Below are positions 50,709-60,791 of a DNA stretch of 64,000 bases, piece after piece (positions within the stretch are counted from its first letter, which is position 1; the number at the start of each line of letters is the position of its first letter). Location of the stretch: contig JBKEEJ010000003.1 of the NCBI GenBank assembly GCA_047777345.1, forward strand, positions 62,001 to 126,000, read 5' to 3'. The notes under the pieces are model-generated. The model made no database searches. It saw nothing but the letters and a program-made list of their open reading frames with translations, and was not told where the DNA came from. The position numbers and the translations under genes were made by a program. Source of the DNA: Anaerocolumna sp047777345. GTDB taxonomy: Bacteria > Bacillota > Clostridia > Lachnospirales > Lachnospiraceae.

Positions 50709-52781
50709 CTAAACCAAAGTATTGACATCAAGAATCAGGGCTACTTCACCATCTCCGAGAATGGTTGCACCGCCGATTATTTTGTTGTTATTTATATACT
50801 TACCAATAGACTTAATAACAATTTCCTGCTGTCCAATCAGGTTGTCCACCACAAGTCCGGCTAATCTGTCGCCCTTGGACACAATTACTACCGTAAGGTT
50901 TTCTTGCTGATTGTCCGTCTTAGGTACTTCCAGTATTTCGTCCAGGCGAACTAGAGGAATAACCGTACCCCTTAAATTGATAACCTCTTTGGAATGAACA
51001 TATTTAATATCCTTACTTGAAACATCTTCAATTGTTTGAATACTGCCTAATGGTATGGCATATTTTTCAGTTCCCAGTTCAACCATAAGTGCCTGAATAA
51101 TGGCAAGTGTGAGCGGAAGCCGGATAATAAAGCTGCTGCCTTCTCCAAGTTTGGTTCTTGCTTCAATATCTCCGCCTAATGCTTCAATCTTGGTCTTAAC
51201 CACATCAAGACCTACTCCACGGCCGGATATATCCGTTATGGTTTCAGCCGTTGAAAAGCTTGGTCTAAACAGTAAGTCAATAACTTCCTTATCTGTCATT
51301 GATTCGGCCTGTTCTTCCGTAATGGTTCCTTTTTCAATAGCTTTTTGCTTTACTTTTTCAATATTTATACCCGCACCGTCATCTCTGACTTCTATTACGA
51401 CATTATTCCCATCCTGATATGCGTTAAGGAAAATAGATCCAACGGCAGGTTTGCCGGCTTTAATACGTTCTTCATTGCTTTCCAGCCCATGGTCGGCGGC
51501 ATTTCGCAATAAGTGCATCAAAGGATCGCCAATTTCATCGATAACTGTTCTGTCCAACTCTGTTTCTTCACCCGTCATGTACAGTTCCATTTTTTTATTG
51601 AGCTTTTTCGACAAATCACGAATCATTCTTGGGAATCGATTTACAACACTTTCAATAGGTACCATTCTTACTTTCATAACAGATTCGTGAAGATTGGTGG
51701 TAACCCGTTCCAGATATTCGATCTGTTCATTAAAGCTGGATTCCATCTTATCATTTTTTTCACTGGCATTGATAGAAACAAGTCCGTTTTTGGCAATAAT
51801 TAATTCGCTTACCAAATTCATCAGCACATCCAGTTTTTCAATGTCAACCCGAACAGAACGATTCACAACTGGTTTGGTATTTTGCTGTTTTGCGGCAGCT
51901 GTTTTTTTGCCTGTACTGGAAGTGGTACTTACCTTGTTTTCTGTCTCCGTATTATTTTCTTCTTTTTGTTCTTCCACTTCGTTTTCGTTTACATTAATTT
52001 TTTCAACGAACACTTCCTTAACTTCCGAAACATTCATAACGGTATTTCTGACCTTTTCCATGCTTTCTTTTGTCAGAAGGATTACGCTGAAATCCAGGTC
52101 AAATTTTTCGTCCTCAATATCCTGTACTCCGGGCTGGGATTTAATGACATCACCCAGTTCTTCCAGGGCTTTAAAAATAAGAAAAGCTCTTGCAGATTTT
52201 AAAACGCAATACTCCTGTATATATACGGTAATGCCATAGGCGTTAATCCCCATGCCATCGGCTTTGATAATAGCCTTCTTCTCATAATCTGCCAAGGGAA
52301 GCTTTTTATATTTTAATTCAGAATTTTCTGATTTAGCCGAAGGGGAAGTATTTCCCTTTACGGAAGTAGCTTCTTCCTTAGCCACTTCTTTTCCCAAACC
52401 GGCGTTTAAAATATTATTCAATTGATTAATGATATCTTCATTATCATCCGTACCTTCGTCGGCAGTTTCCTGAATGTTATTAAGATAAGCTTCCAAAGCA
52501 TCCAGGCCTTTAAATAAAACATCCACCAAATCCGGCGTAACATTCATATTTCCGCTTCTGATTTCAGAAAATACATTTTCCATATCATGGGTCAGCCGCT
52601 GCATTCTTTTAAAACCCATGGTGCCTGCCATGCCCTTTAAGGAATGGGCCGCACGGAAAATTTCGTTTATCGTATCCATATTTTCCGGTTCTGTTTCAAG
52701 AATCAGCAGTTGTTGATTTAAAGTCTCCAAATGCTCTTTTGTTTCATCAATGAAAATCTCAAGATATTGACTAACATCCAT
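50709..52781 (-). CDS. cheA: Chemotaxis histidine kinase CheA
   Basis: 690 aa from the ATG at 52779-52781, which follows the cheB stop by one base and has a GGGGGT SD. A longer frame starting inside cheB is rejected. P1 has phospho-acceptor His46 in RAAHSLKGMAG. P2 (about 180-290) binds CheY/CheB and leads into a Glu/Thr/Lys linker, then P3 dimerisation (about 310-375). P4 ATPase has DPLMHLLRNAADHG and GRGVGLDVVK boxes. P5 (about 555-690) is CheW-like. It phosphorylates CheY and CheB in response to receptors. Confidence 0.97.
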   Translation of the reverse strand: MDVSQYLEIFIDETKEHLETLNQQLLILETEPENMDTINEIFRAAHSLKGMAGTMGFKRMQRLTHDMENVFSEIRSGNMNVTPDLVDVLFKGLDALEAYLNNIQETADEGTDDNEDIINQLNNILNAGLGKEVAKEEATSVKGNTSPSAKSENSELKYKKLPLADYEKKAIIKADGMGINAYGITVYIQEYCVLKSARAFLIFKALEELGDVIKSQPGVQDIEDEKFDLDFSVILLTKESMEKVRNTVMNVSEVKEVFVEKINVNENEVEEQKEENNTETENKVSTTSSTGKKTAAAKQQNTKPVVNRSVRVDIEKLDVLMNLVSELIIAKNGLVSINASEKNDKMESSFNEQIEYLERVTTNLHESVMKVRMVPIESVVNRFPRMIRDLSKKLNKKMELYMTGEETELDRTVIDEIGDPLMHLLRNAADHGLESNEERIKAGKPAVGSIFLNAYQDGNNVVIEVRDDGAGINIEKVKQKAIEKGTITEEQAESMTDKEVIDLLFRPSFSTAETITDISGRGVGLDVVKTKIEALGGDIEARTKLGEGSSFIIRLPLTLAIIQALMVELGTEKYAIPLGSIQTIEDVSSKDIKYVHSKEVINLRGTVIPLVRLDEILEVPKTDNQQENLTVVIVSKGDRLAGLVVDNLIGQQEIVIKSIGKYINNNKIIGGATILGDGEVALILDVNTLV

Positions 52782-52782
52782 C

Positions 52783-53895
52783 TTATTGCACCCCCAAGTT
52801 CTTTTGTATAGCATAGGCTATCTGACCAATTGGTACTATTTCATTTACCAGTCCTGCTTCTGCCACTACTTTGGGCATCCCATATACCGTACTGGTTGCT
52901 TCATCCTGTGCTATTACATAAATGTTCTTTCTTTCTTTTAATTTTCTGATACCTGTCGTACCGTCACTACCCATACCCGTCATTACGACACATATAATTT
53001 CGGAATAATTTGAATCAATTAAGGATTCAAATAAAATATCCGCGCAGGGTTTTAAACCATTCCTGGCTGGTTCCGCTGTAACAGATAATTGGTATGTCCC
53101 CCTAGCCTGTACCAGACGCATCTGACTGCCACCTTTGGCAATATAAACGACTCCGTCTTTTAAAACATCTTTGTCCTGTGCTTCTTTTACGGTAATGTCA
53201 CTTATTTCGTTCAACCGATTGGCAAGAGATGCGGTAAACCCTTCCGGCATATGCTGTACAATCAGTACGCTGCACCCCAAATCTTTTCTTAACTGGGGTA
53301 TAACCTGCTGCAAAGCCTTGGGGCCTCCGGTTGAACAGGCAATTACTACCAATTTTTTGCCATTTGTGGTCCTTCCAAATGGTCTGTTATCCTTTGCCAG
53401 CTGAATAACAGGCTGTTTTCCGGACTCAATGGTTCCTGTTTTATTTAGAGACGGTTGTTCTATATTGGATGCTTTGACGGAACTCTGATATAACTTTGTT
53501 GCCACAACCAGACACTCAATTATCTTATTTTTAAATTTATCACTTTTCACCTCATAGAAACTTTCTGGTTTTGTAACAAAGTCAAAGGCTCCTAATTCCA
53601 GTGCATGAATTGTTTCTTTTGCCCCTTCTTTTGCTAAGGTACTGACAATGATAACGGTTGCCTTTACCCTGTTTTTTTCCATCTGTTCCAGTAATTCCAA
53701 TCCATTCATCTTAGGCATATTGATATCCAGGATAACCGCATCAAAAACTTCATGCTCCTGAACCAATATCTGAAATGCTTCTAATCCATTGGTCGCCACT
53801 TTTTCAACATGGAACCTTGAATCTGAATTTATTATATCAGAGAGCACCCTTCTCATGAGTGCAGAGTCATCAACAATTAAAATTTTTTTCTGCAT
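52783..53895 (-). CDS. cheB: Receptor methylesterase CheB with response-regulator domain
   Basis: 370 aa. Receiver domain (about 1-125) with Asp57 as phospho-acceptor in AVILDINMP. After a linker (about 130-180) comes the methylesterase: catalytic Ser in ACSTGGPKAL, His in IVQHMPEGF and Asp in TGMGSDGTTG. It removes receptor methyl groups and deamidates glutamines when phosphorylated by CheA. No separate cheR is visible in the window. Confidence 0.97.
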   Translation of the reverse strand: MQKKILIVDDSALMRRVLSDIINSDSRFHVEKVATNGLEAFQILVQEHEVFDAVILDINMPKMNGLELLEQMEKNRVKATVIIVSTLAKEGAKETIHALELGAFDFVTKPESFYEVKSDKFKNKIIECLVVATKLYQSSVKASNIEQPSLNKTGTIESGKQPVIQLAKDNRPFGRTTNGKKLVVIACSTGGPKALQQVIPQLRKDLGCSVLIVQHMPEGFTASLANRLNEISDITVKEAQDKDVLKDGVVYIAKGGSQMRLVQARGTYQLSVTAEPARNGLKPCADILFESLIDSNYSEIICVVMTGMGSDGTTGIRKLKERKNIYVIAQDEATSTVYGMPKVVAEAGLVNEIVPIGQIAYAIQKNLGVQ

Positions 53896-53918
53896 TTTCC
53901 GCCTCCATTACGCTGCCT

Positions 53919-54695
53919 TTATTGTTTTTCCCTATTCCTTCGTCGGCGTTCAATCTCAAAAATAAATTTAATAATGTCCTCCCGATCATTTTCCGGAATA
54001 TCGATAAACTGAACTCTGTGTTCATAATACTCTTTCCTGTTTTCCATTTTATTTGATGAGAGAACCCGAGCCTTTATCTGATAAGTTTTTGCTTTATAAC
54101 TGCCGTCAAGTTCCATGCACATCAAAAGAATGTCATCAGGCTTATGTTTAACTCCGGAGATAAATTTGGCTCCGCCTCCGCTTAAATCTATAATAGTTCC
54201 CCCGATCATTTCTTTTTCCAGCGTATTTAACAGATTGGTTAAATCCTTATTATCAATTTTATTAAGTTTAACCATTTTTTGATCTGACGGGGACGTTTTC
54301 TTATGGGAATCGGAGGATTCCGCTTCCGAAAGAACTCTATATTTAAATTCCAACAGGTACTCCAACCTGTAGAACTGTCTTCGCTGAAATTTTTCTAACT
54401 GACTTGTAAGCTGCACTTCTAACGCATATATCTTACCAATTCGTCCGCGATCAACAATAACGGACGTACATTGATACAAGCCTTTTTTCGTATAAAAGCA
54501 TAAAATGTATTTTTCTCCGACATTTAAGGTAATCAGTTTTGCTCCTTTAATGGGCATCATAATATTAATTGTATCCTCGTTAACGAAGTCTATAACCATA
54601 CTTTTATATACATTTACACTTTTATTTGATTTCGTACTGTTAGTTAAAGGCTTTATATCCACTTTATCTCCAATGGATATCAGATCACTTAACAT
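53919..54695 (-). CDS. PilZ-domain flagellar brake protein, YcgR/YpfA type
   Basis: 258 aa. A YcgR-N-like beta-barrel domain (about 1-100) is followed by a PilZ domain beginning RRQFYRLEY (about 116) with the later DLSGGGAKF (about 169). These are the RxxxR and D/NxSxxG motifs that bind cyclic-di-GMP. Such proteins slow or stop the motor by contacting MotA or the switch when c-di-GMP rises. A linker of about 35 residues interrupts the two PilZ motifs. It sits between flhG and cheB. This is its usual place in clostridial operons. Confidence 0.9.
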   Translation of the reverse strand: MLSDLISIGDKVDIKPLTNSTKSNKSVNVYKSMVIDFVNEDTINIMMPIKGAKLITLNVGEKYILCFYTKKGLYQCTSVIVDRGRIGKIYALEVQLTSQLEKFQRRQFYRLEYLLEFKYRVLSEAESSDSHKKTSPSDQKMVKLNKIDNKDLTNLLNTLEKEMIGGTIIDLSGGGAKFISGVKHKPDDILLMCMELDGSYKAKTYQIKARVLSSNKMENRKEYYEHRVQFIDIPENDREDIIKFIFEIERRRRNREKQ

Positions 54696-54713
54696 GATTT
54701 ACCCCCATATTTG

Positions 54714-55595
54714 CTATTTTTTTAACCGGAAACGCAACAAACTGGAAAAAAGTCCGGCTATTCCACTTACCGACTGTGTCTTTGGCAAAGTATTAAAGCA
54801 TAACATATTTGCCAGTTCAAAAACTGCTCTTGTGGCAGGGGCATTGGGATAAATGACAGAATAAGGTTTTTGTTGCATAACAGCTTTTGAAACACTGACA
54901 TCCTGAGGTATCCCGCCAAGAAATCCCAGTTTAACGGTAAGAAATTTTTCCACTACCATGTTTAACTTGGCGTACAACTGTTTTGCCTCTTCATAGGAGT
55001 CCACACGATTTGCAACCATTTTAATTATAGTATGATCCGGAGAAAAATCACCCTTTTTATTCAAAGCTTTTAATAAAGCATACGCATCCGTAATTGATGT
55101 AGGTTCAGGAGTTACTATAAGCAACACTTCCGTACTTGCTGTAACAAATTCCAAAACACTGTCCGTAATACCGGCTCCTGTATCTATAATAATAACATCG
55201 GCTATCTGATCCAGTTCATACAATTTCTGAGTCAGGTACAGGATCTGGCTTCTGCTGATATTCGCCAGTTCCTGAATACCTGATCCGCCGGATATAAAAC
55301 CGATGTTTTCAGGTCCTTTCGTTATGATTTCCTGAAGCCCCTTTTCCTTAAACATTAAATCGTAAAGATTGTATCTGGGCCTGATTCCCAACATTACTTC
55401 AATATTGGCCAATCCAAAATCAGCATCCAGGATAATAACTCTTTTTCCCAATCTGCTCATCTGTATGGCCAAATTGACAGATAAATTCGATTTTCCCACA
55501 CCACCTTTACCGCTGGTTACGGTTATTACACGTGCTGATTTATTAAGAGGACTTTGCTTTTTTATAATATTCCTTAATTGTTCTGCCTGGTCCAT
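54714..55595 (-). CDS. flhG: MinD-like ATPase FlhG (YlxH)
   Basis: 293 aa. The deviant Walker A SGKGGVGKSNLSVNLA (about 28-43), Walker B-like DADFGLANIEVMLG (about 58-71) and DTGAGITDSVLEF (about 138-150) are those of FlhG/MinD ATPases. A basic amphipathic C-terminal helix suits membrane attachment. It controls flagellar number and placement with FlhF, whose gene overlaps it by one base. The N-terminal DQAEQLRNIIKK matches the FlhF-GTPase activating motif. Confidence 0.95.
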   Translation of the reverse strand: MDQAEQLRNIIKKQSPLNKSARVITVTSGKGGVGKSNLSVNLAIQMSRLGKRVIILDADFGLANIEVMLGIRPRYNLYDLMFKEKGLQEIITKGPENIGFISGGSGIQELANISRSQILYLTQKLYELDQIADVIIIDTGAGITDSVLEFVTASTEVLLIVTPEPTSITDAYALLKALNKKGDFSPDHTIIKMVANRVDSYEEAKQLYAKLNMVVEKFLTVKLGFLGGIPQDVSVSKAVMQQKPYSVIYPNAPATRAVFELANMLCFNTLPKTQSVSGIAGLFSSLLRFRLKK

Positions 55596-56821
55596 TACTC
55601 GCTGCCTCCTAATAACCTCTTCGCTATTTCCTGGGTATCAATTTTACCAATATCATCAGGTACATTTTGGCCATTTGTTGTGTATGACAAAGTGGCATTG
55701 GTAAGCATTCTGATATTAAATATGTTCCCTACAGAAGTTGTTTCATCCAGTTTCGTAAAAATCAGTCTGTAATTGGTAATTTCAGAATAACATTCCGTAA
55801 TTCTGATTAAATCCTTATACTTGGTTGTGGCACTTAAGACTAAGTATACTTCCTTAGCTTCATCTTCTACAGTATTGACCAGCCTTTCAATATCGTCTCT
55901 TTGCTCCCGATTTTTATGGGATCTGCCTGCGGTATCAACTAAAATTATATCATAATCCTTAAATTCTTCCCTGGCTTGCTCTATTTCATCCGCAGTATAT
56001 ATTACTTTCATGGGAATTCCAAGGATATTGGCATAGGTTCTTAACTGTTCTACCGCCGCTATTCGGTACGTATCTGAAGTTAACAAAGCCACCTTTGCTT
56101 TTTTTTCTAATTTTAAATTGGACGCAAGTTTTGCAATGGTTGTTGTTTTTCCAACTCCGGTAGGTCCGATAAAAAAGATAAGTTTTGGCTTATTTCCCGT
56201 AAGTTCAATAGTCTGAGGCTGTCCCAGCTTAAGTATGATTTTTTGATAAACACTTGCCAGTATGTTATCAAGAGGAGTATCTTTCCTTAACTTATTCTCT
56301 ATTTCACTTAAGATTTGGTTTACATACTGTTCGTCCATCTCGTTACGGACTAGCTGGTTATAAATCAGCTGAACATATGGGGATTTGGTTTCTTCTTCTT
56401 TTACTTCTTCCTTAGTTTCTTCTTCTTTCTCTTCAACTTTTTCTTCTTCCTTTTTATCCTGGAATTGCTTTTCCAATAGTTCCTGAAGATTATTTAATTT
56501 CTTTTCTATGGCCGAAGTATCGCTTTTTTCCTCCTTTTTTTCACCATATGCAATTTTGCTGGTATTTTCAGTACTGAAGCCGGAATTTAATCGATATCCG
56601 CTTTTACCTGTTGCAGCAAATTCTTTTTTGCCAGCTTGGGACTGAATTGTATTATCATCCACAGCAGCTGTTATTTCCACGCTTTTTTTCCGAAACAGCT
56701 TATAAATACCTTTTGGCGTAACGGTCTTCATATTTAATACGATAGCATCTTTACCTAATTCCTCTTTGGCAAGCATAATTGCCTCGGTTTCCGTACTGGC
56801 TTGAAATTTTTTAATTATCAC
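55595..56821 (-). CDS. flhF: SRP-type GTPase FlhF
   Basis: 408 aa. A basic B domain (about 1-110) is followed by a Lys/Glu-rich linker (about 100-145) and the NG domain: FIGPTGVGKTTTIAKLA (G1), VDTAGRSHKN (G3), TKLDETTSVGN (G4-G5). It recruits early flagellar components to the site of assembly. The long charged linker is longer than I expect for Bacillus FlhF. It overlaps flhA and flhG by one base each. Confidence 0.95.
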   Translation of the reverse strand: MIIKKFQASTETEAIMLAKEELGKDAIVLNMKTVTPKGIYKLFRKKSVEITAAVDDNTIQSQAGKKEFAATGKSGYRLNSGFSTENTSKIAYGEKKEEKSDTSAIEKKLNNLQELLEKQFQDKKEEEKVEEKEEETKEEVKEEETKSPYVQLIYNQLVRNEMDEQYVNQILSEIENKLRKDTPLDNILASVYQKIILKLGQPQTIELTGNKPKLIFFIGPTGVGKTTTIAKLASNLKLEKKAKVALLTSDTYRIAAVEQLRTYANILGIPMKVIYTADEIEQAREEFKDYDIILVDTAGRSHKNREQRDDIERLVNTVEDEAKEVYLVLSATTKYKDLIRITECYSEITNYRLIFTKLDETTSVGNIFNIRMLTNATLSYTTNGQNVPDDIGKIDTQEIAKRLLGGSE

Positions 56822-58854
56822 TATACTGTCACCATCCCAACCGACTGTAATTCTACGTCAGATTCAATTTCATTATATGATATTACAATTAAATCCTTAA
56901 AGTAGTCCTGTGTTAATTTCTTGAAATACATTCTTACAATAGGAGAAGTAATAATAATTGGATTCTTGCCGATATCTTCAAGCTTTTGTATCTCTTCCTT
57001 AACAGAATTTATAATGGACTGGGTTTTTTCCGGATCAAGCGCAAGGTATGCTCCTTGCTCGGTTTGTTTTACGCTGTTCATGATTTCCTGTTCAATCTTA
57101 GGGTCAAGTGTAACTACGCTGGTTGTTTCATTGGCCGGAAAATACTTATTGGAAATGGCTCGTTTTAAACTTTGCCTTGCATATTCTGTTAAAACATCCG
57201 TATCCCTGGTAGTGGGAGCATAATCCGCAAGAGTTTCCAAAATTGTTACCAAATCTCTTATGGATATACCCTCTCTTAGCAGATTCTGTAAAACTTTCTG
57301 TATTTCGCCAATACTTAACAGTTTTGGCACAAGTTCTGAAACAAGGGCAGGATTTGCTTCCTGTACATTGTTAATAAGATTCTGTACATCCTGTCTTGTT
57401 AACAGTTCATGAATATGACTCTTAATTACTTCCGTTAAGTGAGTAGCTATAATAGAAGGCGGATCAACAACGGTATAACCCAATGATTCTGCACGTTCAC
57501 GCTGGCTTTCCGTAATCCAGATAGCAGGCAGATGGAAAGAAGGCTCAAAGGTAGGAATACCTGATATTTCTTCTTCCACATATCCGGGGTTCATTGCCAT
57601 ATAGTGATCAAACAAAATCTCGCCTTCGCTTACCGGCACACCCTTAATCTTAATCACATACTGATTGGGATTTAACTGTATATTATCCCTTAGACGTATC
57701 ATTGGAACAACACAGCCTAATTCCAGTGCTATCTGCCTTCTGATTAATACTACACGGTCTAACAGGTCACCGCCCTGGTTTACATCGGCCAAAGGAATAA
57801 TTCCATATCCGAATTCCAGTTCAATGGGATCCACCTGCAATAAGGATACCACATTTTCGGGTTTCCGAATCTCGTCTCCGGCAGTCTCTTCCGCCGAGGC
57901 CTGTTCTTCAATCTTATCCACTTCAATTTTCCCGGCTATGGTTCTTGCGCAAATAATAAATACCACTCCGTAGGCACAGAATACCAAAGCATTTAAAGGA
58001 GTGACAATACCAAGGAAAATCAATGTTCCTCCAACTATATACAAAACCTTAGGTATAGAAAACAACTGCTTAACAAGCAAATCGCCAAAATCGGCTTCTT
58101 TGGATACTTTGGTTACAAGAATACCGGTTGCCAATGATATTAAGAGAGAAGGAATCTGGCTTACCAGACCGTCACCAATGGTCAGGGTAGTATAACGGTT
58201 AAAAGCTTCCGAAATGGGCAGGCCCTGCCTTAATACTCCCATGGCAATACCACCGGCAAAGTTAACAACTGTTATAATCAAACCTGCGATAGCGTCACCT
58301 TTTACATACTTGGTAGCACCATCCATGGAACCGAAAAAGTTAGATTCTTCCTGGATTTTATCACGGCGGGCTCTTGCCTCTGCATCCGTTATGGCACCGG
58401 TATTTAAATCGGCATCAATGGCCATTTGCTTACCCGGCATGGCATCCAGGGTAAATCTGGCGGCTACTTCAGCAACACGTTCCGAACCTTTATTGATTAC
58501 CATAAACTGTACCATAATTAAAATAATAAAGATAATAATACCGACGATAGGATCACCAGCGCCAACAAATCCGCCGAAGGTTTCTATCACATTACCAGGC
58601 TCACCAGTTGTCAGAATTAATCTGGTGGAAGATACATTCAGGGATATACGGAAAATGGTAGTAAATAACAATATGGTAGGGAATGCTGCCATACTTAAAA
58701 CTTCTTTTACAAATAAGGCATTAAATAGGACAACAAGAGCCATAGCTATATTTAATGCCAGTAAGATATCCAATAGTGTGCTTGGTATAGGTACAATAAG
58801 GAATATAATCGCTGCCAGCAGATAAAGCCCCACACCTAAGTCCGTTTTTTTCAT
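56821..58854 (-). CDS. flhA: Flagellar export gate protein FlhA
   Basis: 677 aa. About eight N-terminal membrane segments (1-310) include the FHIPEP-type stretch (MAIDADLNTGAITDAEARARR, quoted in part), and residues about 350-677 form the cytosolic ring that docks chaperone-filament complexes. It is a core of the type III export machine. It lies 48 bp after flhB and overlaps flhF by one base. No truncation is seen. Confidence 0.97.
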   Translation of the reverse strand: MKKTDLGVGLYLLAAIIFLIVPIPSTLLDILLALNIAMALVVLFNALFVKEVLSMAAFPTILLFTTIFRISLNVSSTRLILTTGEPGNVIETFGGFVGAGDPIVGIIIFIILIMVQFMVINKGSERVAEVAARFTLDAMPGKQMAIDADLNTGAITDAEARARRDKIQEESNFFGSMDGATKYVKGDAIAGLIITVVNFAGGIAMGVLRQGLPISEAFNRYTTLTIGDGLVSQIPSLLISLATGILVTKVSKEADFGDLLVKQLFSIPKVLYIVGGTLIFLGIVTPLNALVFCAYGVVFIICARTIAGKIEVDKIEEQASAEETAGDEIRKPENVVSLLQVDPIELEFGYGIIPLADVNQGGDLLDRVVLIRRQIALELGCVVPMIRLRDNIQLNPNQYVIKIKGVPVSEGEILFDHYMAMNPGYVEEEISGIPTFEPSFHLPAIWITESQRERAESLGYTVVDPPSIIATHLTEVIKSHIHELLTRQDVQNLINNVQEANPALVSELVPKLLSIGEIQKVLQNLLREGISIRDLVTILETLADYAPTTRDTDVLTEYARQSLKRAISNKYFPANETTSVVTLDPKIEQEIMNSVKQTEQGAYLALDPEKTQSIINSVKEEIQKLEDIGKNPIIITSPIVRMYFKKLTQDYFKDLIVISYNEIESDVELQSVGMVTV

Positions 58855-58902
58855 TCATAATACCCCCAAGTTTGTATTTCCTTTGACATGAAAACCATGC
58901 AA

Positions 58903-60006
58903 TTACATATATTTGTTGTTTAAACTATATACATAAGCCAGAACTTCAGCGGTCATCTGATAAAGTTCCGGAGGAATTTCGTTTCCAATTTCTACGTTAT
59001 AGTATAGCATTCTGGCAAGAGGTTTGTTTTCCACAATCGGAACATGATTTTCTCTTGCAATATCCTTAATTTTTTGTGCCAGATAATCCGCACCTTTTGC
59101 AATCAAAACCGGTGCTTCCGACTCTTCCTTGTCATATTTTAAAGCAGCGGCAAAGTGGGTTGGGTTGGTAATAACCACATCTGCTTCCGGTAAACGCTGC
59201 ATCATTCTTCTTTGTGATGCTTCCCTCATTTTTGACCTGATTTTACTTTTAATCTGAGGGTCACCTTCCGTTTGCTTAAACTCATCTTTGACTTCCTGCT
59301 TGGTCATTCTCATATCTTTCTTAAACTTAATTTTCTGATAAAAGTAATCGGCAAATCCGATTAACAGAAATATAATACTGATTCTAATTCCCAGATTAAT
59401 GACAATATTGCCGATTAAGGCAAGAGCCTGCTTTAGCTCCATATCATATAAATCGACAAGTAAATTTTCATTTTTTTTCAGCGTGTTATAGACAACATAA
59501 ATAATAACACTTATTTTGGCAACTTCCTTAATAAGCTCCAGTAACTTGTCTTTGGAAAAAATTCTCTTAAAGCCATTTACGGGATTAAATTTACTTAATT
59601 TAGGTTTTAAAGGTTTAAGGGTAATCTGCCATTTAACCTGAAAAATATTGGTTACCAGTGCAATTGCAAAGGCAAATAAATAAAAAGGGAGACAAGTCTT
59701 AATAATTGCAAAAATACCGTCGCGAAAAATCTGAGCAGCCGTATTTTGGTTAAAGTCGGTTGAACTGTATACCTGAATTTGATTATAGGTACTGATAAAG
59801 GTGCTCATAAAATTTTTTCCTATGGTACCTACAAACACTTTTAAAACCAGGAATAGGGTCAGCAATACGGATGCTGTTATTAAGTCATTACTTCTTGCCA
59901 CTTGTCCTTCTTTTCTGGCATCCGTTAATTTTTTAGGAGTAGCTTCCTCTGTTTTTTCTGCTCCCTCAGCAAAAAACTGCAATCTGTATCGTATAAGCTG
60001 ATCCAT
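58903..60006 (-). CDS. flhB: Flagellar export switch protein FlhB
   Basis: 367 aa. Four membrane helices (about 30-220), then the cytosolic domain with the autocleavage site N281-P282-T283-H284. The N-terminal RYRLQFFAEGAEKTEEATPKKLTDARKEGQ (quoted in part: AEKTEEATPKK) is the common FlhB opening. It switches export from rod/hook to filament subunits. It sits between fliR and flhA. Confidence 0.96.
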   Translation of the reverse strand: MDQLIRYRLQFFAEGAEKTEEATPKKLTDARKEGQVARSNDLITASVLLTLFLVLKVFVGTIGKNFMSTFISTYNQIQVYSSTDFNQNTAAQIFRDGIFAIIKTCLPFYLFAFAIALVTNIFQVKWQITLKPLKPKLSKFNPVNGFKRIFSKDKLLELIKEVAKISVIIYVVYNTLKKNENLLVDLYDMELKQALALIGNIVINLGIRISIIFLLIGFADYFYQKIKFKKDMRMTKQEVKDEFKQTEGDPQIKSKIRSKMREASQRRMMQRLPEADVVITNPTHFAAALKYDKEESEAPVLIAKGADYLAQKIKDIARENHVPIVENKPLARMLYYNVEIGNEIPPELYQMTAEVLAYVYSLNNKYM

Positions 60007-60026
60007 AAGTATAACCTCCTGATTTT

Positions 60027-60791
60027 CTAGGACAAGGCTTTCATGGCTGTTTTCATCATTGCAATCATCTCATCAAAAATAAAATCCGATACAGTAGGTA
60101 TAAAGCCGACCAATAAAAACAGTATAATAAGACCAACAATAATTTTTAACTGTAATCCGATTACAAACATGTTCATCTGTGGCGCTATTTTTGCCAATAT
60201 GGCTAAAATAGAATTCACAATTAACATTCCTGCAAATATGGGCAAAACAATCCGAAACCCAATAATAAAATATTCTTTTATAAATTTAACCATAATCAGA
60301 TACAGATTCGGCCGAAATGTTGCCGTTCCTAAAGGGATCACCTCAAAAGTATCTACCACAGCCTTAATAAGATAATGATGCAAGTTGGTTATAAGCATAA
60401 CCAGCATAACAATGTAAGAATAATAATTGCTTGTAATGGTTGTCTGTATATTGGCAACAGGATCCAGTTCATTTACCATGGAAAAGCCGATTTCCATATC
60501 CATTAAACTTCCGGCAAAATTTAAAATGTAATAACTTATATTGGTAAAAAATCCAATAATAAGTCCTACCATCAGCTCACTGATTATCAGCGCCGTAAAT
60601 CCAAACACACCGTCATACTGAATCTGTCCGGGAACAACCTGAAACAGAATCAGGGTAAAAAACAAGGAAAAACCCACTTTTACTTTTTGAGGAGTATTCC
60701 TAAGGCTAAAAAAAGGGGCAACATATATAAATGCTGTTATCCTCACCAGTATCAGCAAAAAGACCTCAAAGTTTTCTAACGTAAATGTCAT
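60027..60791 (-). CDS. fliR: Flagellar export gate protein FliR
   Basis: 254 aa, mostly membrane segments (about six), with the APFFSLRNTPQKVKVGFSL motif near residue 25 that is conserved in FliR. It forms the FliP5-FliQ4-FliR1 gate. The start overlaps the fliQ stop by 4 bases. Confidence 0.95.
   Translation of the reverse strand: MTFTLENFEVFLLILVRITAFIYVAPFFSLRNTPQKVKVGFSLFFTLILFQVVPGQIQYDGVFGFTALIISELMVGLIIGFFTNISYYILNFAGSLMDMEIGFSMVNELDPVANIQTTITSNYYSYIVMLVMLITNLHHYLIKAVVDTFEVIPLGTATFRPNLYLIMVKFIKEYFIIGFRIVLPIFAGMLIVNSILAILAKIAPQMNMFVIGLQLKIIVGLIILFLLVGFIPTVSDFIFDEMIAMMKTAMKALS

Noticed and set aside
51694..52239. 181-codon plus-strand frame opposite cheA
   Set aside because: It is antisense to a highly conserved kinase, has low-complexity Ser/Phe-rich content typical of reverse frames, and no SD or domain.
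52782..52814. Longer cheA start inside cheB
   Set aside because: The ATG right after the cheB stop has an SD and the longer N-terminus has no family support.
58214..58825. 203-codon plus-strand frame opposite flhA
   Set aside because: Antisense to a certain gene, rich in Ile/Thr/Ser, no domain and no SD.
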